Below, piece by piece: positions 1-8,871 of a DNA stretch of 64,000 bases. Where the stretch lies: contig NZ_JALKFZ020000002.1 of the NCBI RefSeq assembly GCF_023243075.1, positions 186,001 through 250,000 of the forward strand. Reading direction: 5' to 3'. The notes under the pieces are model-generated. The model made no database searches. It saw nothing but the letters and a program-made list of their open reading frames with translations, and was not told the origin of the DNA. Made by a program: the position numbers and the translations under genes. The DNA is from Frankia sp. AiPa1. Its GTDB lineage: Bacteria; Actinomycetota; Actinomycetes; Frankiales; Frankiaceae. Position 1 is the stretch's first letter. Each line of letters begins with the position of its first letter.

Positions 1-252
1 GTTGAGGCATCCCCATCGGGCACCATGGACGCTCCCGACGTCGTCACAGCAGGGCCGACGCCGCAGAGATCGCGAGCCTCACAGGGCCGAGCGGTTCCCG
101 CGCGACACCTCTGGCGGACCCGGACATGGGCGCACAGACGGCCCGCCAGCCGGGCAGGGCTGGCCTCAAACGGGGCGAACGGGCACCTTCGGACAGGGTC
201 GATTGGCACCGTCACGGCATGTCGGGTCCCGGCGGGCGGTAGACAGGACGCT

Positions 253-2073
253 ATGAGCACCTTCCGCCTGTGGGCCCCGGACGCGAAGACGGTCAGCCTT
301 GTCGTGGCGAAAGCCGGTCCTGCGGGCGGCAACCCGGACACCGGCGGGGCGGGCGCAGGGGGATCGGCCGATGCCACGCATGAGATGTCCGCGGGGCGAG
401 GTGGCTGGTGGTGGGTCAACGTGCCTTCGGCCAGGCACGGCACGGACTACGCCTTCGTGCTCGACGGCGGCGACCAGGAGCTGCCCGACCCGCGGTCCGC
501 GTGGCAGCCGTACGGCGTGCACGGGCGTTCCCGCCTCGTCGACCACGCGGCGTTCCCCTGGACGGACGCGAGCTGGCGGGGCATCGCCCTGGCCGGGAGC
601 GTCCTCTACGAACTGCACGTCGGCACGTTCACCCCCGAGGGGACGTTCGACGCGGCGATCGAGAAGCTCCCGCATCTCGTCGAGCTCGGCATCGACGCGG
701 TGGAGCTGCTGCCCGTCAACGCGTTCCCGGGCCGGCACGGCTGGGGCTACGACGGCGTGGGCCTGTTCGCCGTGCACGAGCCGTACGGCGGGCCGGACGG
801 GCTCAAGCGGTTCGTCGACGCCGCGCACGCCCACGGCATCGGCGTGATCATGGATGTCGTCTACAACCATCTTGGGCCGGACGGCAACTACCTCGCCCAG
901 TTCGGCCCGTACTTCACCGACCGTTACATCACGCCGTGGGGTCCCGCCGTCAACCTCGACGCCCCTGGTTCTGACGAGGTCCGCGCGTTCATCCTGGGCA
1001 GCTCGCTGACCTGGCTGCGCGAGTACCACTGCGACGGGCTGCGCCTCGACGCCGTGCACGCCTTCCAGGACAGCCGGGCGATGCACCTGCTCGAGGAGAT
1101 CGCCGAGTCGGTGCACCGGCTCGGCGCGCAGCAGCGCCGGCCGCTGTTCGCCGTCGCCGAGTCCGACCTGAACGATCCCCGGCTCGTCGTCGCGCCCGAG
1201 GCCGGCGGTTACGGCCTGGACGGCCAGTGGTGCGACGACGCCCACCACGCGCTGTGGGCGGCCCTGTCCGGCGAACGGCAGGGCTACTACGTCGACTTCG
1301 GCTCGCTGTCGGCCCTCGCCCACGCGCTGACCAAGGGATTCGTCCACGAGGGCGGTTACTCGACGTTTCGCGCCCGCTCCCACGGCCGGCCGATGCCGGC
1401 GACGACCCCCGCCTACCGGTTCGTCACCTTCCTGCAGAACCACGACCAGGTCGGCAACCGGGCGACCGGCGACCGCTCCTCGGCGACGCTGGGCGACGGT
1501 CTGCTGCGCATCGGCGCGGCGCTGCTGCTCACCTCCGCGCTGACCCCGATGCTGTTCATGGGCGAGGAGTGGGGCGCGCACACCCCCTGGCAGTACTTCA
1601 CCGACCACACCGCACCCGGCCTCGGCGACGCCGTCCGCGAGGGCCGGCGCGCCGAGTTCGCCGCGCACGGCTGGGGCCCCGAGCAGGTCCCCGACCCGCA
1701 GGACCCGGCGACGTTCGAACGGTCCCGGCTCGACTGGTCCGAGCCGACCCGCCCCGGCCACGGCAGCCTGCTCGACTGGCACCGCCGGCTCATCGCGCTG
1801 CGCCGCCGCCTGCCCGACCTGACCGACCCGGCCTGGTCGTCGGTCGCCTGCACCTACGACGAGGACGCCCGCTGGCTGGTGGTCCGCCGCGGCGACGTCG
1901 CGATCGTGGTGAACTTCGGCCGCGAGCGCCAGGCGGTACCCGTCGACGGCGTGCCGTTCGACGCCCCCGCCGCCTCCGCGCCCGGCTTCACCTACATGCC
2001 CGGCCTGGTCGAGCTGGACGGCGAGTCCGTCGTCATCACCCGCCTGCTCCCGCCCGAACCATCCGCTGCCTGA
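253..2073 (+). CDS. treZ: malto-oligosyltrehalose trehalohydrolase
   Basis: 606 aa GH13 enzyme that releases trehalose from maltooligosyl-trehalose in the TreY-TreZ route, in the cytoplasm. The N-terminus (STFRLWAPDAKTV) has the CBM48-like start of the family. The catalytic barrel shows Asp266 in RLDAVHAF (nucleophile), Glu303 in AVAESDLNDPR (acid/base) and Asp398 in QNHDQVGNR. The open frame extends left to 25, but ATG 253 gives the normal family length and begins exactly at the conserved FRLWAP segment; only a weak AGGA precedes it. The 252 nt to its left carry no gene I can support. treY, the usual partner, would be expected beyond the left edge (inference). Confidence 0.93.
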   Translation: MSTFRLWAPDAKTVSLVVAKAGPAGGNPDTGGAGAGGSADATHEMSAGRGGWWWVNVPSARHGTDYAFVLDGGDQELPDPRSAWQPYGVHGRSRLVDHAAFPWTDASWRGIALAGSVLYELHVGTFTPEGTFDAAIEKLPHLVELGIDAVELLPVNAFPGRHGWGYDGVGLFAVHEPYGGPDGLKRFVDAAHAHGIGVIMDVVYNHLGPDGNYLAQFGPYFTDRYITPWGPAVNLDAPGSDEVRAFILGSSLTWLREYHCDGLRLDAVHAFQDSRAMHLLEEIAESVHRLGAQQRRPLFAVAESDLNDPRLVVAPEAGGYGLDGQWCDDAHHALWAALSGERQGYYVDFGSLSALAHALTKGFVHEGGYSTFRARSHGRPMPATTPAYRFVTFLQNHDQVGNRATGDRSSATLGDGLLRIGAALLLTSALTPMLFMGEEWGAHTPWQYFTDHTAPGLGDAVREGRRAEFAAHGWGPEQVPDPQDPATFERSRLDWSEPTRPGHGSLLDWHRRLIALRRRLPDLTDPAWSSVACTYDEDARWLVVRRGDVAIVVNFGRERQAVPVDGVPFDAPAASAPGFTYMPGLVELDGESVVITRLLPPEPSAA

Positions 2074-2142
2074 GCGGCACGCCCCGCGGGACCGGCCCTG
2101 AGCCACCCGCCCCTGCCGGCGCCATCCCTGGCAGCGTTGCCG

Positions 2143-2244
2143 TCAGCGGCGGGTACGGTCGCGCATGAGATAGGTGTACAGCGCGCCCAGCACGGCCAGT
2201 CCCACCAGCAGCACCATGACAAGCAGGACGACGTAGGTTCCCAT
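2143..2244 (-). CDS. 33-aa single-span membrane protein
   Basis: Very small ORF whose product is almost entirely one hydrophobic helix (VVLLVMVLLVGLAVLGALY) followed by a basic tail (MRDRTRR), giving a likely N-out/C-in topology by the positive-inside rule. ATG 2244 is preceded by GATGAGGCC, a usable ribosome binding site. The frame runs further upstream, but there it translates the 15-bp tandem repeat at 2330-2374 and is unlikely to be coding. Function unknown. It faces the divergent reductase gene and converges on treZ. The evidence is hydrophobicity plus the RBS only, so a chance ORF is possible. Confidence 0.4.
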   Translation of the reverse strand: MGTYVVLLVMVLLVGLAVLGALYTYLMRDRTRR

Positions 2245-2329
2245 GGCCTCATCGTCGCAGGGCGAATCGGCTCCGGCGACAGGCAGGCCGGCACTTGGCC
2301 CGCTCCATGCTGACCGACAGACGGCGGAC

Positions 2330-2374
2330 ATGGCGGATGCGGCCATGGCGGATGCGGCCATGGCGGATGCGGCC
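2330..2374. repeat. 3 x 15-bp tandem repeat
   Basis: Three exact copies of ATGGCGGATGCGGCC, then a decayed fourth (ATAGCGGCT). It sits just upstream of the reductase gene's candidate -10 box, between two divergent genes. Confidence 0.95.
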
Positions 2375-2382
2375 ATAGCGGC

Positions 2383-2388
2383 TACAGT
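2383..2388 (+). promoter_or_regulatory. candidate -10 box, leaderless start
   Basis: TACAGT, 7 nt before GTG 2396 (4 nt before the alternative GTG 2393). No Shine-Dalgarno sequence is visible. Confidence 0.4.
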
Positions 2389-2395
2389 CAGCGTG

Positions 2396-3157
2396 GTGCG
2401 ATGCCTGTACTCCCTGTCCGAGCCCGCGCTGTCCACGTCGCCCGGTCCCGGGCCCGAGGTCGACCTGGAGCAGGCCTACGCGTATCCGACGCAGGCGGCC
2501 ACGCGCAGTTACGTGCGGTCGAACTTCGTGAGCTCGGCCGACGGTGCCGCCGAGGTGGGCGGCAGGTCGGGTCCTCTGGGCGATGATGCCGACCGGCGGC
2601 TTTTCCTGGCGCTGCGCTGGCAGTGTGACGTGGTGCTCGTCGGCGCCGGAACGGCGCGCCACGAGAACTACGGCCCGGTGGTCGTGCCGTCCGAGCAGCA
2701 GGAGCGGCGGGTGGCCGCCGGGCTCGCGGCCGTCCCGCCGGTTGCCGTCGTCACCGCGTCGGCCGCCCTCGGCCTGGGCTCCCGGCTGTTCGAGGCCGAG
2801 GTACGCCCCATCGTGCTGACCTGTGACGCCGCGCCCGCCGAACAGCGGGCGGCCCTCGCGGAGGTGGCCGACGTCCTCGTGTGCGGGGACAGCTCGGTCG
2901 ACCCGGACGCCGCCCTGGCCGCCCTGGCCGCGCGCAAGCTGACCCGGGTGCTCGCCGAAGGGGGACCGTCGCTGCACGGCCAGCTCGTCGCGGCAGAGCT
3001 TCTGGATGAACTCTGCCTCACCGTCGCGCCGCTGCTCGCCGGTCCGGGCCACAAAACCATCACGCAAGGAGCCGGCTGGCCGCAGCCGGCCCGGATGCGG
3101 CTCGTCCATGTGCTCGCCGAGGACGACAGTCTGTTCCTGCGCTATAGCCGCTCCTGA
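2396..3157 (+). CDS. RibD C-terminal-type reductase (pyrimidine reductase family)
   Basis: 253 aa cytoplasmic protein of the RibD C-terminal/dihydrofolate-reductase-like fold, expected to use NAD(P)H. Visible family features are NFVSSADGAAEVGG near residue 40, the VVLVGAGTARHENYGP nucleotide-site segment near 80, and LAEGGPSLHGQL with DELCLTVAPLLAG near the C-terminus. There is no deaminase domain, so it resembles the stand-alone pyrimidine reductases common in actinobacteria rather than bifunctional RibD. The frame stays open to 2243, but that stretch is the 15-bp repeat. GTG 2396 begins the conserved RCLYSLSEPA and lies 7 nt after TACAGT. Its real substrate is not shown by the sequence. Confidence 0.8.
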   Translation: MRCLYSLSEPALSTSPGPGPEVDLEQAYAYPTQAATRSYVRSNFVSSADGAAEVGGRSGPLGDDADRRLFLALRWQCDVVLVGAGTARHENYGPVVVPSEQQERRVAAGLAAVPPVAVVTASAALGLGSRLFEAEVRPIVLTCDAAPAEQRAALAEVADVLVCGDSSVDPDAALAALAARKLTRVLAEGGPSLHGQLVAAELLDELCLTVAPLLAGPGHKTITQGAGWPQPARMRLVHVLAEDDSLFLRYSRS

Positions 3158-3296
3158 CCGGACCCGCGGGCGTCGTCTGTCCACAGGTAAGGACGATCGG
3201 CCGGCGCCGTCCACAGTGTTCGGGCATCACCGGCACGCTCGAGTCCACGGTTGTTACGGTCACCGCACCCCGACCCTGACCCGACGGTGGTGTGCG

Positions 3297-3587
3297 ATGG
3301 CGGTTTCCGAACCGGTCCGAGCGAGTATGGCGGACGCTCTGGTGGTGGCCCGACAGGTCCAGGCCGAGGTGGATCTGGCCCTGGCCCGGGTCGCCGCCGC
3401 CGGCGTGGATGCCTGGGAAGGCCCCGCGGCGGAGGTCAGCACCAGCCGGCTCCGCCGGCTGGCCGCCGAGGCAACGGCGGTGCTGGCGGACTGCGTCCGG
3501 CTGTGCGAGCAGGCCGGGTCGGCGGCGGGCCCGCCGGGCTCCTCGGTGCGGCGCCGAGCCGAACGGACGACCGGACCGCTCGGATGA
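3297..3587 (+). CDS. small helical protein, first gene of an ESX-like pair
   Basis: 96 aa, predicted largely alpha-helical: residues 5-80 are rich in Ala, Val and Leu with heptad-like spacing, and the C-terminal 20 residues are a basic, Pro/Gly-rich tail. Size and composition resemble WXG100-superfamily or EspA-type small partners, but no clear W-x-G turn occurs (WEG at about 41-43 is the nearest). ATG 3297 overlaps nothing upstream. Its stop codon overlaps the next gene's ATG (ATGA), so the two are translationally coupled. Function is inferred from that pairing only. Confidence 0.6.
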   Translation: MAVSEPVRASMADALVVARQVQAEVDLALARVAAAGVDAWEGPAAEVSTSRLRRLAAEATAVLADCVRLCEQAGSAAGPPGSSVRRRAERTTGPLG

Positions 3588-6082
3588 CGCCCCGCGAGAA
3601 CCGCCCGGTCGCGGTCCAGGCGGTGCGCACCGTCACGGGCGGCCCGCCGGGGCCGGGCAGGGTGCTGGTCGACCCCGCCCGGCTGCGCGGGCTCGCGGGC
3701 GCGGCGCGGGCGGCCGGGGACGTGCTGCGGGCTGGCGCGGGTGCCCTGCTGCGGGTGGTGTCCCTGGTCGCGGGCCTCGCAGGATTCGCCGACCGCCTGG
3801 TCCGTCTGGGGGCCGGGTTCGACACCGAAGCGATGCTGCTGACCCGTCGGCTGTCCGCCCTGGACCGTGCCGACCTCGGCCTGCCCCGAGCGTCATCCGG
3901 CCCGGTGCCATTCCCGGTCACCGCCGTGGCGATGCGGCGACCGGCCACGCCCGTGACGGCCACCCCGGCCACCGCGACCACCGCAGGCAGAGCAGAAACC
4001 TCAGGCGCCGGGGGCTCGGCTGCTTCGCCGACCGGCGGCGCACAGCTCAGCGGCCCGGCAGCCGCCGCGGCCCGAGTCGCCGGCCGGGATGCCGCGCTGC
4101 TGCTGACCGCCGGTGGGGCGGCGCTGCTGGTGGCCGGCGCGGCCCGGTCCGGCGGGCGGACCGGGCCGGGTGGGCAGAAGCCCGCCGGTACCCGTCCGGA
4201 CGCCCGCTCGGGACGACGCCTTGGCTCGCCCGGCGGATCTACGACCCGGGCGTCCCCCGAAGGCGTCGGCGGCGGCGATTCCGGAGCCGACCCCAGCGTC
4301 CTCGCCAGCAGTGCCCGGCGTGAGGCGGTGCGCCGGCTGGATGCGCACGGCGACGACCCGGACTTCGTCGCCGGCTTCTACGACGCGCTCGGTCCGGCCG
4401 GCCTCGCTCACCTGCTCAGCCTGCTGTCCGGCTCGAGCACCGGTCCGATGGGCCGTCGGCCAGGTCCGGACGCGGGCGTCGACCGGCACCAGGCCGAAAC
4501 GGCGCTGGGGCGTACCTTCGCCGCCTACAGCCGGATCCGCACGCTCGACGACGGATGGCTCGGCCGATTCAACACCGCTGGGCGCAACGACAGCGTCGAC
4601 GCGGTGCTGCTCACCCCGCTGCTGGGCGCGGGCCGCTTCGGCGTCGCCCTGCTGGACCGGCTGGCGCGCCTCACCTTCGGCCCGGGCCTGGATACGTCAT
4701 CGCCAGCCCCGGCGACCGGGCCAGGTGCCGGGCCCAGGCCGTCCGCGGACGCTGGGCCCACCGGCGCGGGATCGCGAGCCGGCGAGATCCGCCAGCGCGG
4801 CGCCGAGGGCGGGCGAGGTGGGGCCGCTTCTCTCGGCGGCTACCAGGTCGCGTTGCTCGACGCGATCCGGATCGAGCCGGCGTTGGTGGCGCGCGTGGCC
4901 GCGCGTCATGTCGAGATGATCGTCGCAGCCGCGACGACGAGAGGTCTGGGCCTGCCGGTGCACATAGGTCTGCCGGCGGCGATGCAGGAGGCCTGGTCAC
5001 GCGTCGTCGCCGCGGCGGGGGCTCCGGCCGTGCGAGCCGCGGACCCGCGCGGCTCGGCCGATTTCGCCGGGCGGCTCGCCCGCGCGGTCGCCGCCGCCGA
5101 CGAGCCCCGGTTGTCACTGCGGCTGCGGGCCGCCTTCGTCCCGGTGCTGCGCACCTACCGCGACGAGATCTACGGCACGGCCACGGCGGTCGTGTCGGGC
5201 CGAACCGGCGCGGCGGCCCCGGCCGACCAGCTGCGGGACGTTCCCGTCGCGGACTGGCAGGCGCTGCTTCGGGAGTGTCTGCGTGGCGGTGCGCTGGCCG
5301 GAACGCTGGCCCGGGACGTGGCCAGCTACGCGGTGGCACTCGAGGAGCAGCAAGCCGCGCGTACCCGAGGCTGGAACGGGCAACCCGGCGGATATCCGAC
5401 GAGTCCCCGAACGCTGGGGTATCTGCGCGCGGCCCGGGCGCAGACGTTCTTCGTCCGGGCACTGACGGACGCCGCCGACGAGGTCGTCCGCGAGCATGCG
5501 GATTCCGGCACGGATTTTCGCCGCCAGGAGGGCATCATCCTGGATCTGCTCGCGACGGTCGCGACGTCGATCGATCCGTCGAATCCCGGGGGGACGTTCG
5601 CCAAGATGGGCGTCGGGGTGACCGTCGACGGGATCGAGGCGCTGATCCGGCAGCATTTCCGGGACACGTCCACCACCGAGCCGCGACGGGTCCTGGAACG
5701 GCTGCGCGATGCCGCCCGCGAGCTGCCGGGCTGGGCGCAGGCGTACGAGACGAGTGCCCGGCTGTTGTGGGCCCGCCGCGGCAGCGACCCACTGCGCCCG
5801 GTGACAGTCACTGACAGTGATGGTCGTCGGCGGGTCTACTCCGGCGACCCGCGGGTGGACGGATTCATCACCGGCCCGGCGACCGACTTCCTCGACCCGG
5901 CGGGCACTCCCCTGGCCGCCGGGTCGATGACTCCCGCGCAGCGCGGCGCCTACCTCGCCTGGCTGGAGTCTCCCGCTCTCGTCGCCAACAACGATCGGCT
6001 ACCGGTTCTCGCCGGGATGGTCGCCGCCGGCGACGCCAACCTCCCGGCCGATCGTGCCCTGCGGCCCGGCGGATCCGGGTGA
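3584..6082 (+). CDS. large ESX/WXG100-associated-type protein (DUF6571-like)
   Basis: 832 aa. Residues about 25-95 form an Ala/Leu-rich helical segment resembling a WXG100-like domain. Residues 100-270 are a low-complexity Pro/Ala/Gly/Thr linker with one short hydrophobic stretch (AALLLTAGGAALLVAGAA). From about 275 onward is a conserved-looking helical domain (DDPDFVAGFYDALGPAGLAH, DGWLGRFN, GYLRAARAQTFFVRAL) that reminds me of the DUF6571-type proteins encoded beside small WXG100 partners in actinobacteria. The C-terminus (MTPAQRGAYLAWLESPALV) shows no toxin-like Cys/His cluster. The frame is open from 3251, but ATG 3584 overlaps the preceding stop. Secretion or membrane association is inference; the family call is from memory. 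Confidence 0.6.
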   Translation: MTPRENRPVAVQAVRTVTGGPPGPGRVLVDPARLRGLAGAARAAGDVLRAGAGALLRVVSLVAGLAGFADRLVRLGAGFDTEAMLLTRRLSALDRADLGLPRASSGPVPFPVTAVAMRRPATPVTATPATATTAGRAETSGAGGSAASPTGGAQLSGPAAAAARVAGRDAALLLTAGGAALLVAGAARSGGRTGPGGQKPAGTRPDARSGRRLGSPGGSTTRASPEGVGGGDSGADPSVLASSARREAVRRLDAHGDDPDFVAGFYDALGPAGLAHLLSLLSGSSTGPMGRRPGPDAGVDRHQAETALGRTFAAYSRIRTLDDGWLGRFNTAGRNDSVDAVLLTPLLGAGRFGVALLDRLARLTFGPGLDTSSPAPATGPGAGPRPSADAGPTGAGSRAGEIRQRGAEGGRGGAASLGGYQVALLDAIRIEPALVARVAARHVEMIVAAATTRGLGLPVHIGLPAAMQEAWSRVVAAAGAPAVRAADPRGSADFAGRLARAVAAADEPRLSLRLRAAFVPVLRTYRDEIYGTATAVVSGRTGAAAPADQLRDVPVADWQALLRECLRGGALAGTLARDVASYAVALEEQQAARTRGWNGQPGGYPTSPRTLGYLRAARAQTFFVRALTDAADEVVREHADSGTDFRRQEGIILDLLATVATSIDPSNPGGTFAKMGVGVTVDGIEALIRQHFRDTSTTEPRRVLERLRDAARELPGWAQAYETSARLLWARRGSDPLRPVTVTDSDGRRRVYSGDPRVDGFITGPATDFLDPAGTPLAAGSMTPAQRGAYLAWLESPALVANNDRLPVLAGMVAAGDANLPADRALRPGGSG

Positions 6083-6138
6083 GCGTGCGGGCGGCGGATC
6101 CGCCGCCATCGGGCGCTGCCCGGCCACCAGCGATCCGG

Positions 6139-6460
6139 TCAGCCCAGGACCTGAGCAAGGTCGATCGGTGCCGGGCGGACAAGCTGAGCGTAGGTGCAGC
6201 TGCCGGCGACCCGGTCCGGGCGGAACCGGACGAACTGGGTGGTGTGCCGAAAGCGCGGCCCCTCCATGTGGTCGTAGCGAAGGAGACCGGCGTCTCGGCG
6301 GCGAGGCGGGCGACCCGGCTGGCGGCGGGATGGACCCGTTGCTGCAGCGCCTCGAAGTCGAGCCCGTCCCGGCCAGCGATGATCACCTCGCCGTCCAGCG
6401 CGCAGCGCTCCGGCAGAGCCGCCCGCAGCCCGTCGACCAGCTCGCACGCGCTGATCCTGC
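6139..6460 (-). pseudogene. ATP-dependent DNA ligase relic
   Basis: Two fragments of an actinobacterial LigC/LigD-type ATP-dependent DNA ligase lie end to end in different minus-strand frames. The 5' piece (about 6460-6280) reads ELVDGLRAALPERCALDGEV and DFEALQQRVHPAASR, from the adenylation domain. The 3' piece (about 6285-6139) reads LRYDHMEGPRFRHTTQF and RPDRVAGSCTYAQL, the extreme C-terminus of the OB domain, ending at a normal stop. Everything between (the rest of the adenylation domain and most of the OB fold) is missing, and the N-terminus including the lysine nucleophile is absent. So this is an internally deleted, frameshifted, 5'-truncated relic. A 27-bp palindromic repeat lies just beyond its broken 5' end. 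Confidence 0.75.
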
Positions 6461-6519
6461 CCCACCCGGGCCGGCGAGCTACGGTGACGCCCCCGCACGC
6501 GACCCGGCCGAATGCCATG

Positions 6520-6546
6520 ATCATGGTGTTCCGCGGAACCGCCGCG
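6520..6546. repeat. 27-bp dispersed repeat with GTTCCGCGGAAC palindrome
   Basis: Core GGTGTTCCGCGGAACCGCC preceded by ATCAT and ending GCG. It is identical over 27 bp to 49131-49157. The central 12 bp are a perfect palindrome. It lies between the ligase relic and cysN. Confidence 0.85.
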
Positions 6547-6561
6547 AGCCGGGGAGGGCGG

Positions 6562-7806
6562 TCAGAGAACCATGCCGGCGCCCAGCGTGGCGCCGCTGGA
6601 CTCGTCGATGAGCAGAACGCTGCCCGTCCCACGGTTGCGGCGGTACGGGTCGTAGCACAACGGCGAGGTCGTGCGCAGGGCGATGCGGCCGATGTCATTG
6701 AGACCGAGGGTCTCGACGGTCTCGTCGCGGTGCAGGGTGTCGATGTCGACGCGGTAGCAGACCTCGGTGACCATCGCCCGCACCGAGCGGGTGGTGTGCT
6801 TGACGCCGATGCGGGCCCGGCGGCGCAGCGGCGCGTCGACCATCCAGGAGACCATCAGGTTCAGGTCCTGACCGACGGTGGGCTGGTTGTTCGGCCGGGC
6901 GATCATGTCGCCGCGGGAGACATCCAGGTCGTCCTCGAGACGAACGGTCACCGACATCGGGGGAAACGCCTCGTCGACCGGGCCGTCGTAGGTGTCGATG
7001 CCCGCGACCCGGGTGGTCAGGCCCGAGGGCAGGACGATGACGTCGTCACCCGGCTTGAGGACACCACCGGCGATCTGGCCCGCGTAGCCCCGGTAGTCGG
7101 GCAGGTCCTCGCTGCGCGGGCGGACCACCCACTGCACCGGGAAGCGGACGTCGATGAGGTTGCGGTCCGAGGCGAAGTGCAGTTCCTCGAGGTGGTGCAG
7201 CAGCGAGCTGCCGTCGTACCAGGGGGTGCTCGGGGAGCGGGACACCACGTTGTCGCCGCCGAGCGCCGAGACCGGGATGGTGGTGACATCGACGATCTCC
7301 AGCTTCGCCGCGAAGTGGCGGAACTCCTCTTTGACCTTCTCGAAGACGTCCCGGTCGAAGTCGACAAGATCCATCTTGTTCACGCACAGCACCAGGTGCG
7401 GCACCCGCAGCAGGGAGGCGAGGAAGGCGTGCCGGCGGGTCTGCTCGACCACGCCCTTACGCGCGTCGACGAGCAGCAGGGCGAGGTCCGCGGTGGAGGC
7501 GCCGGTGACCATGTTGCGGGTGTACTGCACGTGCCCGGGGGTGTCGGCGAGGATGAACGAGCGCCGCGGAGTGGCGAAGTAACGGTAGGCGACATCGATG
7601 GTGATGCCCTGCTCGCGCTCGGCGCGCAGGCCGTCGGTGAGCAGCGCGAGGTCGACATAGCCGTCGCCACGTTCCCGGCTGGTCCGCTCGACCGCGGCGA
7701 GCTGGTCGCTGAACAGGGACTTCGTGTCGTAGAGCAGTCGGCCGATCAACGTCGACTTGCCGTCGTCGACGGATCCGGCGGTCGCCACGCGCAGCAGCTC
7801 GGCCAT
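6562..7806 (-). CDS. cysN: sulfate adenylyltransferase subunit 1 (GTPase)
   Basis: 414 aa regulatory GTPase of the heterodimeric ATP sulfurylase, which with CysD makes adenylylsulfate from sulfate and ATP. The translational-GTPase motifs are complete: GSVDDGKST at 11-19, DTPGH at 88-92, NKMD at 143-146. EF-Tu-like beta-barrel domains follow (about 215-414). The length is that of CysN alone, with no fused APS kinase domain; that activity is encoded by the divergent gene at 9711. ATG 7806 shares its A with the cysD stop (TGATG), so translation is coupled. There is nothing unusual in the motifs. Confidence 0.95.
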   Translation of the reverse strand: MAELLRVATAGSVDDGKSTLIGRLLYDTKSLFSDQLAAVERTSRERGDGYVDLALLTDGLRAEREQGITIDVAYRYFATPRRSFILADTPGHVQYTRNMVTGASTADLALLLVDARKGVVEQTRRHAFLASLLRVPHLVLCVNKMDLVDFDRDVFEKVKEEFRHFAAKLEIVDVTTIPVSALGGDNVVSRSPSTPWYDGSSLLHHLEELHFASDRNLIDVRFPVQWVVRPRSEDLPDYRGYAGQIAGGVLKPGDDVIVLPSGLTTRVAGIDTYDGPVDEAFPPMSVTVRLEDDLDVSRGDMIARPNNQPTVGQDLNLMVSWMVDAPLRRRARIGVKHTTRSVRAMVTEVCYRVDIDTLHRDETVETLGLNDIGRIALRTTSPLCYDPYRRNRGTGSVLLIDESSGATLGAGMVL

Positions 7807-8720
7807 CAGAAGTACCCCTCCCGTTTGCGGTCCTCCATCGCGGCCTCGCTGACCCGGTCATCGGCTCGGGTCGCGCCCCGCTCGGTGATCCGGGTCGCCG
7901 CGACCTCGGCGATGACCTCCAGGGCGGTCGCCGCCACCGACTCGACCGCGCCGGTGCAGGTGACGTCCCCGACCGTGCGGTAGCGGATCTGACGTGGCAC
8001 GACGGCCTCGCCCGGCCGCGGCGGGGTGAGCGGGGTGACGGCGACGATCATGCCGTCCCGCTCCACGACGTCCCGCCGGTGCGCGTAGTAGATCGACGGG
8101 ATCTCGAGCCGCTCCTGGGCGATGTAGCGCCAGATGTCGAGCTCGGTCCAGTTCGACAGGGGGAACACCCGGATGTGCTCGCCGGGCCGGTGCCGGCCGT
8201 TGTAGAGCGACCACAGCTCGGGACGCTGGTTCTTCGGGTCCCACTGGCCGAACTCGTCGCGGAACGAGTAGACCCGCTCCTTCGCCCGAGCCTTCTCCTC
8301 ATCACGGCGGGCGCCGCCGAAGACGGCGTCGAACCTGTGGTCGGCGATCGTGTCGAGCAGCACCGGCGTCTGCAACTGGTTACGTGACGCGCCGGGACGG
8401 GTGTCCTCGGTCAGCTCTCCGCGGTCGATCGCCGCCTGCACCGAACCGACGACCAGGCGCGCCCCGAGCTCGGCCGCCCGATGGTCGCGGAACGCCAGCA
8501 CCTCGTCGAAGTTGTGCCCGGTGTCGATGTGCAGCAGGGGGAAGGGCAGCCTCGCCGGCCAGAACGCCTTCTCCGCCACCCGCAGCATGACGATCGAGTC
8601 CTTGCCGCCGCTGAACAGCAGGGCCGGACGCTCGAACTCGGCCGCGACCTCACGGAAGATGTGGATCGCTTCGGCCTCGAGCATCTGCAGATGGGTGAGC
8701 TCGTAACCCGTGACAGGCAC
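7806..8720 (-). CDS. cysD: sulfate adenylyltransferase subunit 2
   Basis: 304 aa N-type ATP pyrophosphatase, the catalytic partner of CysN. The PP-loop SGGKDS is at 37-42, and later segments DTGHNFDEV, FGGARRDEEKARAKER and FPLSNWTELDIWRYI match the family. GTG 8720 (VPVTGYELTHLQ) is chosen because GAGGGG lies 7 nt upstream and it begins at the conserved start; the frame is open to 8771. The 5' leader can pair GGATAC with GTATCC (8723-8728/8745-8750), which would place the ribosome binding site in the loop. First gene of the cysD-cysN operon. Confidence 0.94.
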   Translation of the reverse strand: MPVTGYELTHLQMLEAEAIHIFREVAAEFERPALLFSGGKDSIVMLRVAEKAFWPARLPFPLLHIDTGHNFDEVLAFRDHRAAELGARLVVGSVQAAIDRGELTEDTRPGASRNQLQTPVLLDTIADHRFDAVFGGARRDEEKARAKERVYSFRDEFGQWDPKNQRPELWSLYNGRHRPGEHIRVFPLSNWTELDIWRYIAQERLEIPSIYYAHRRDVVERDGMIVAVTPLTPPRPGEAVVPRQIRYRTVGDVTCTGAVESVAATALEVIAEVAATRITERGATRADDRVSEAAMEDRKREGYF

Positions 8721-8871
8721 GCGGATACCCCTCGTCGAGCCGGTGTATCCGTCCAAAGTAGCCGACCTCACCGACCGTTCGCTGGTTTCGGCGCCGTTAA
8801 CTCGCTCACCTGGCGCCCAACCACACTGCCCCGGCCCAGCTCAGGCCCACCGGACAACCCGCGCGGGCCGG

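Noticed and set aside
166-2106. 646-codon open frame opposite treZ
   Set aside because: Antisense shadow of a high-GC gene: Arg/Gly/Val-rich, no motifs, no ribosome binding site.
8721-8871. SAM riboswitch upstream of cysD
   Set aside because: Only a 6-bp GGATAC/GTATCC pairing is visible; no conserved riboswitch core.
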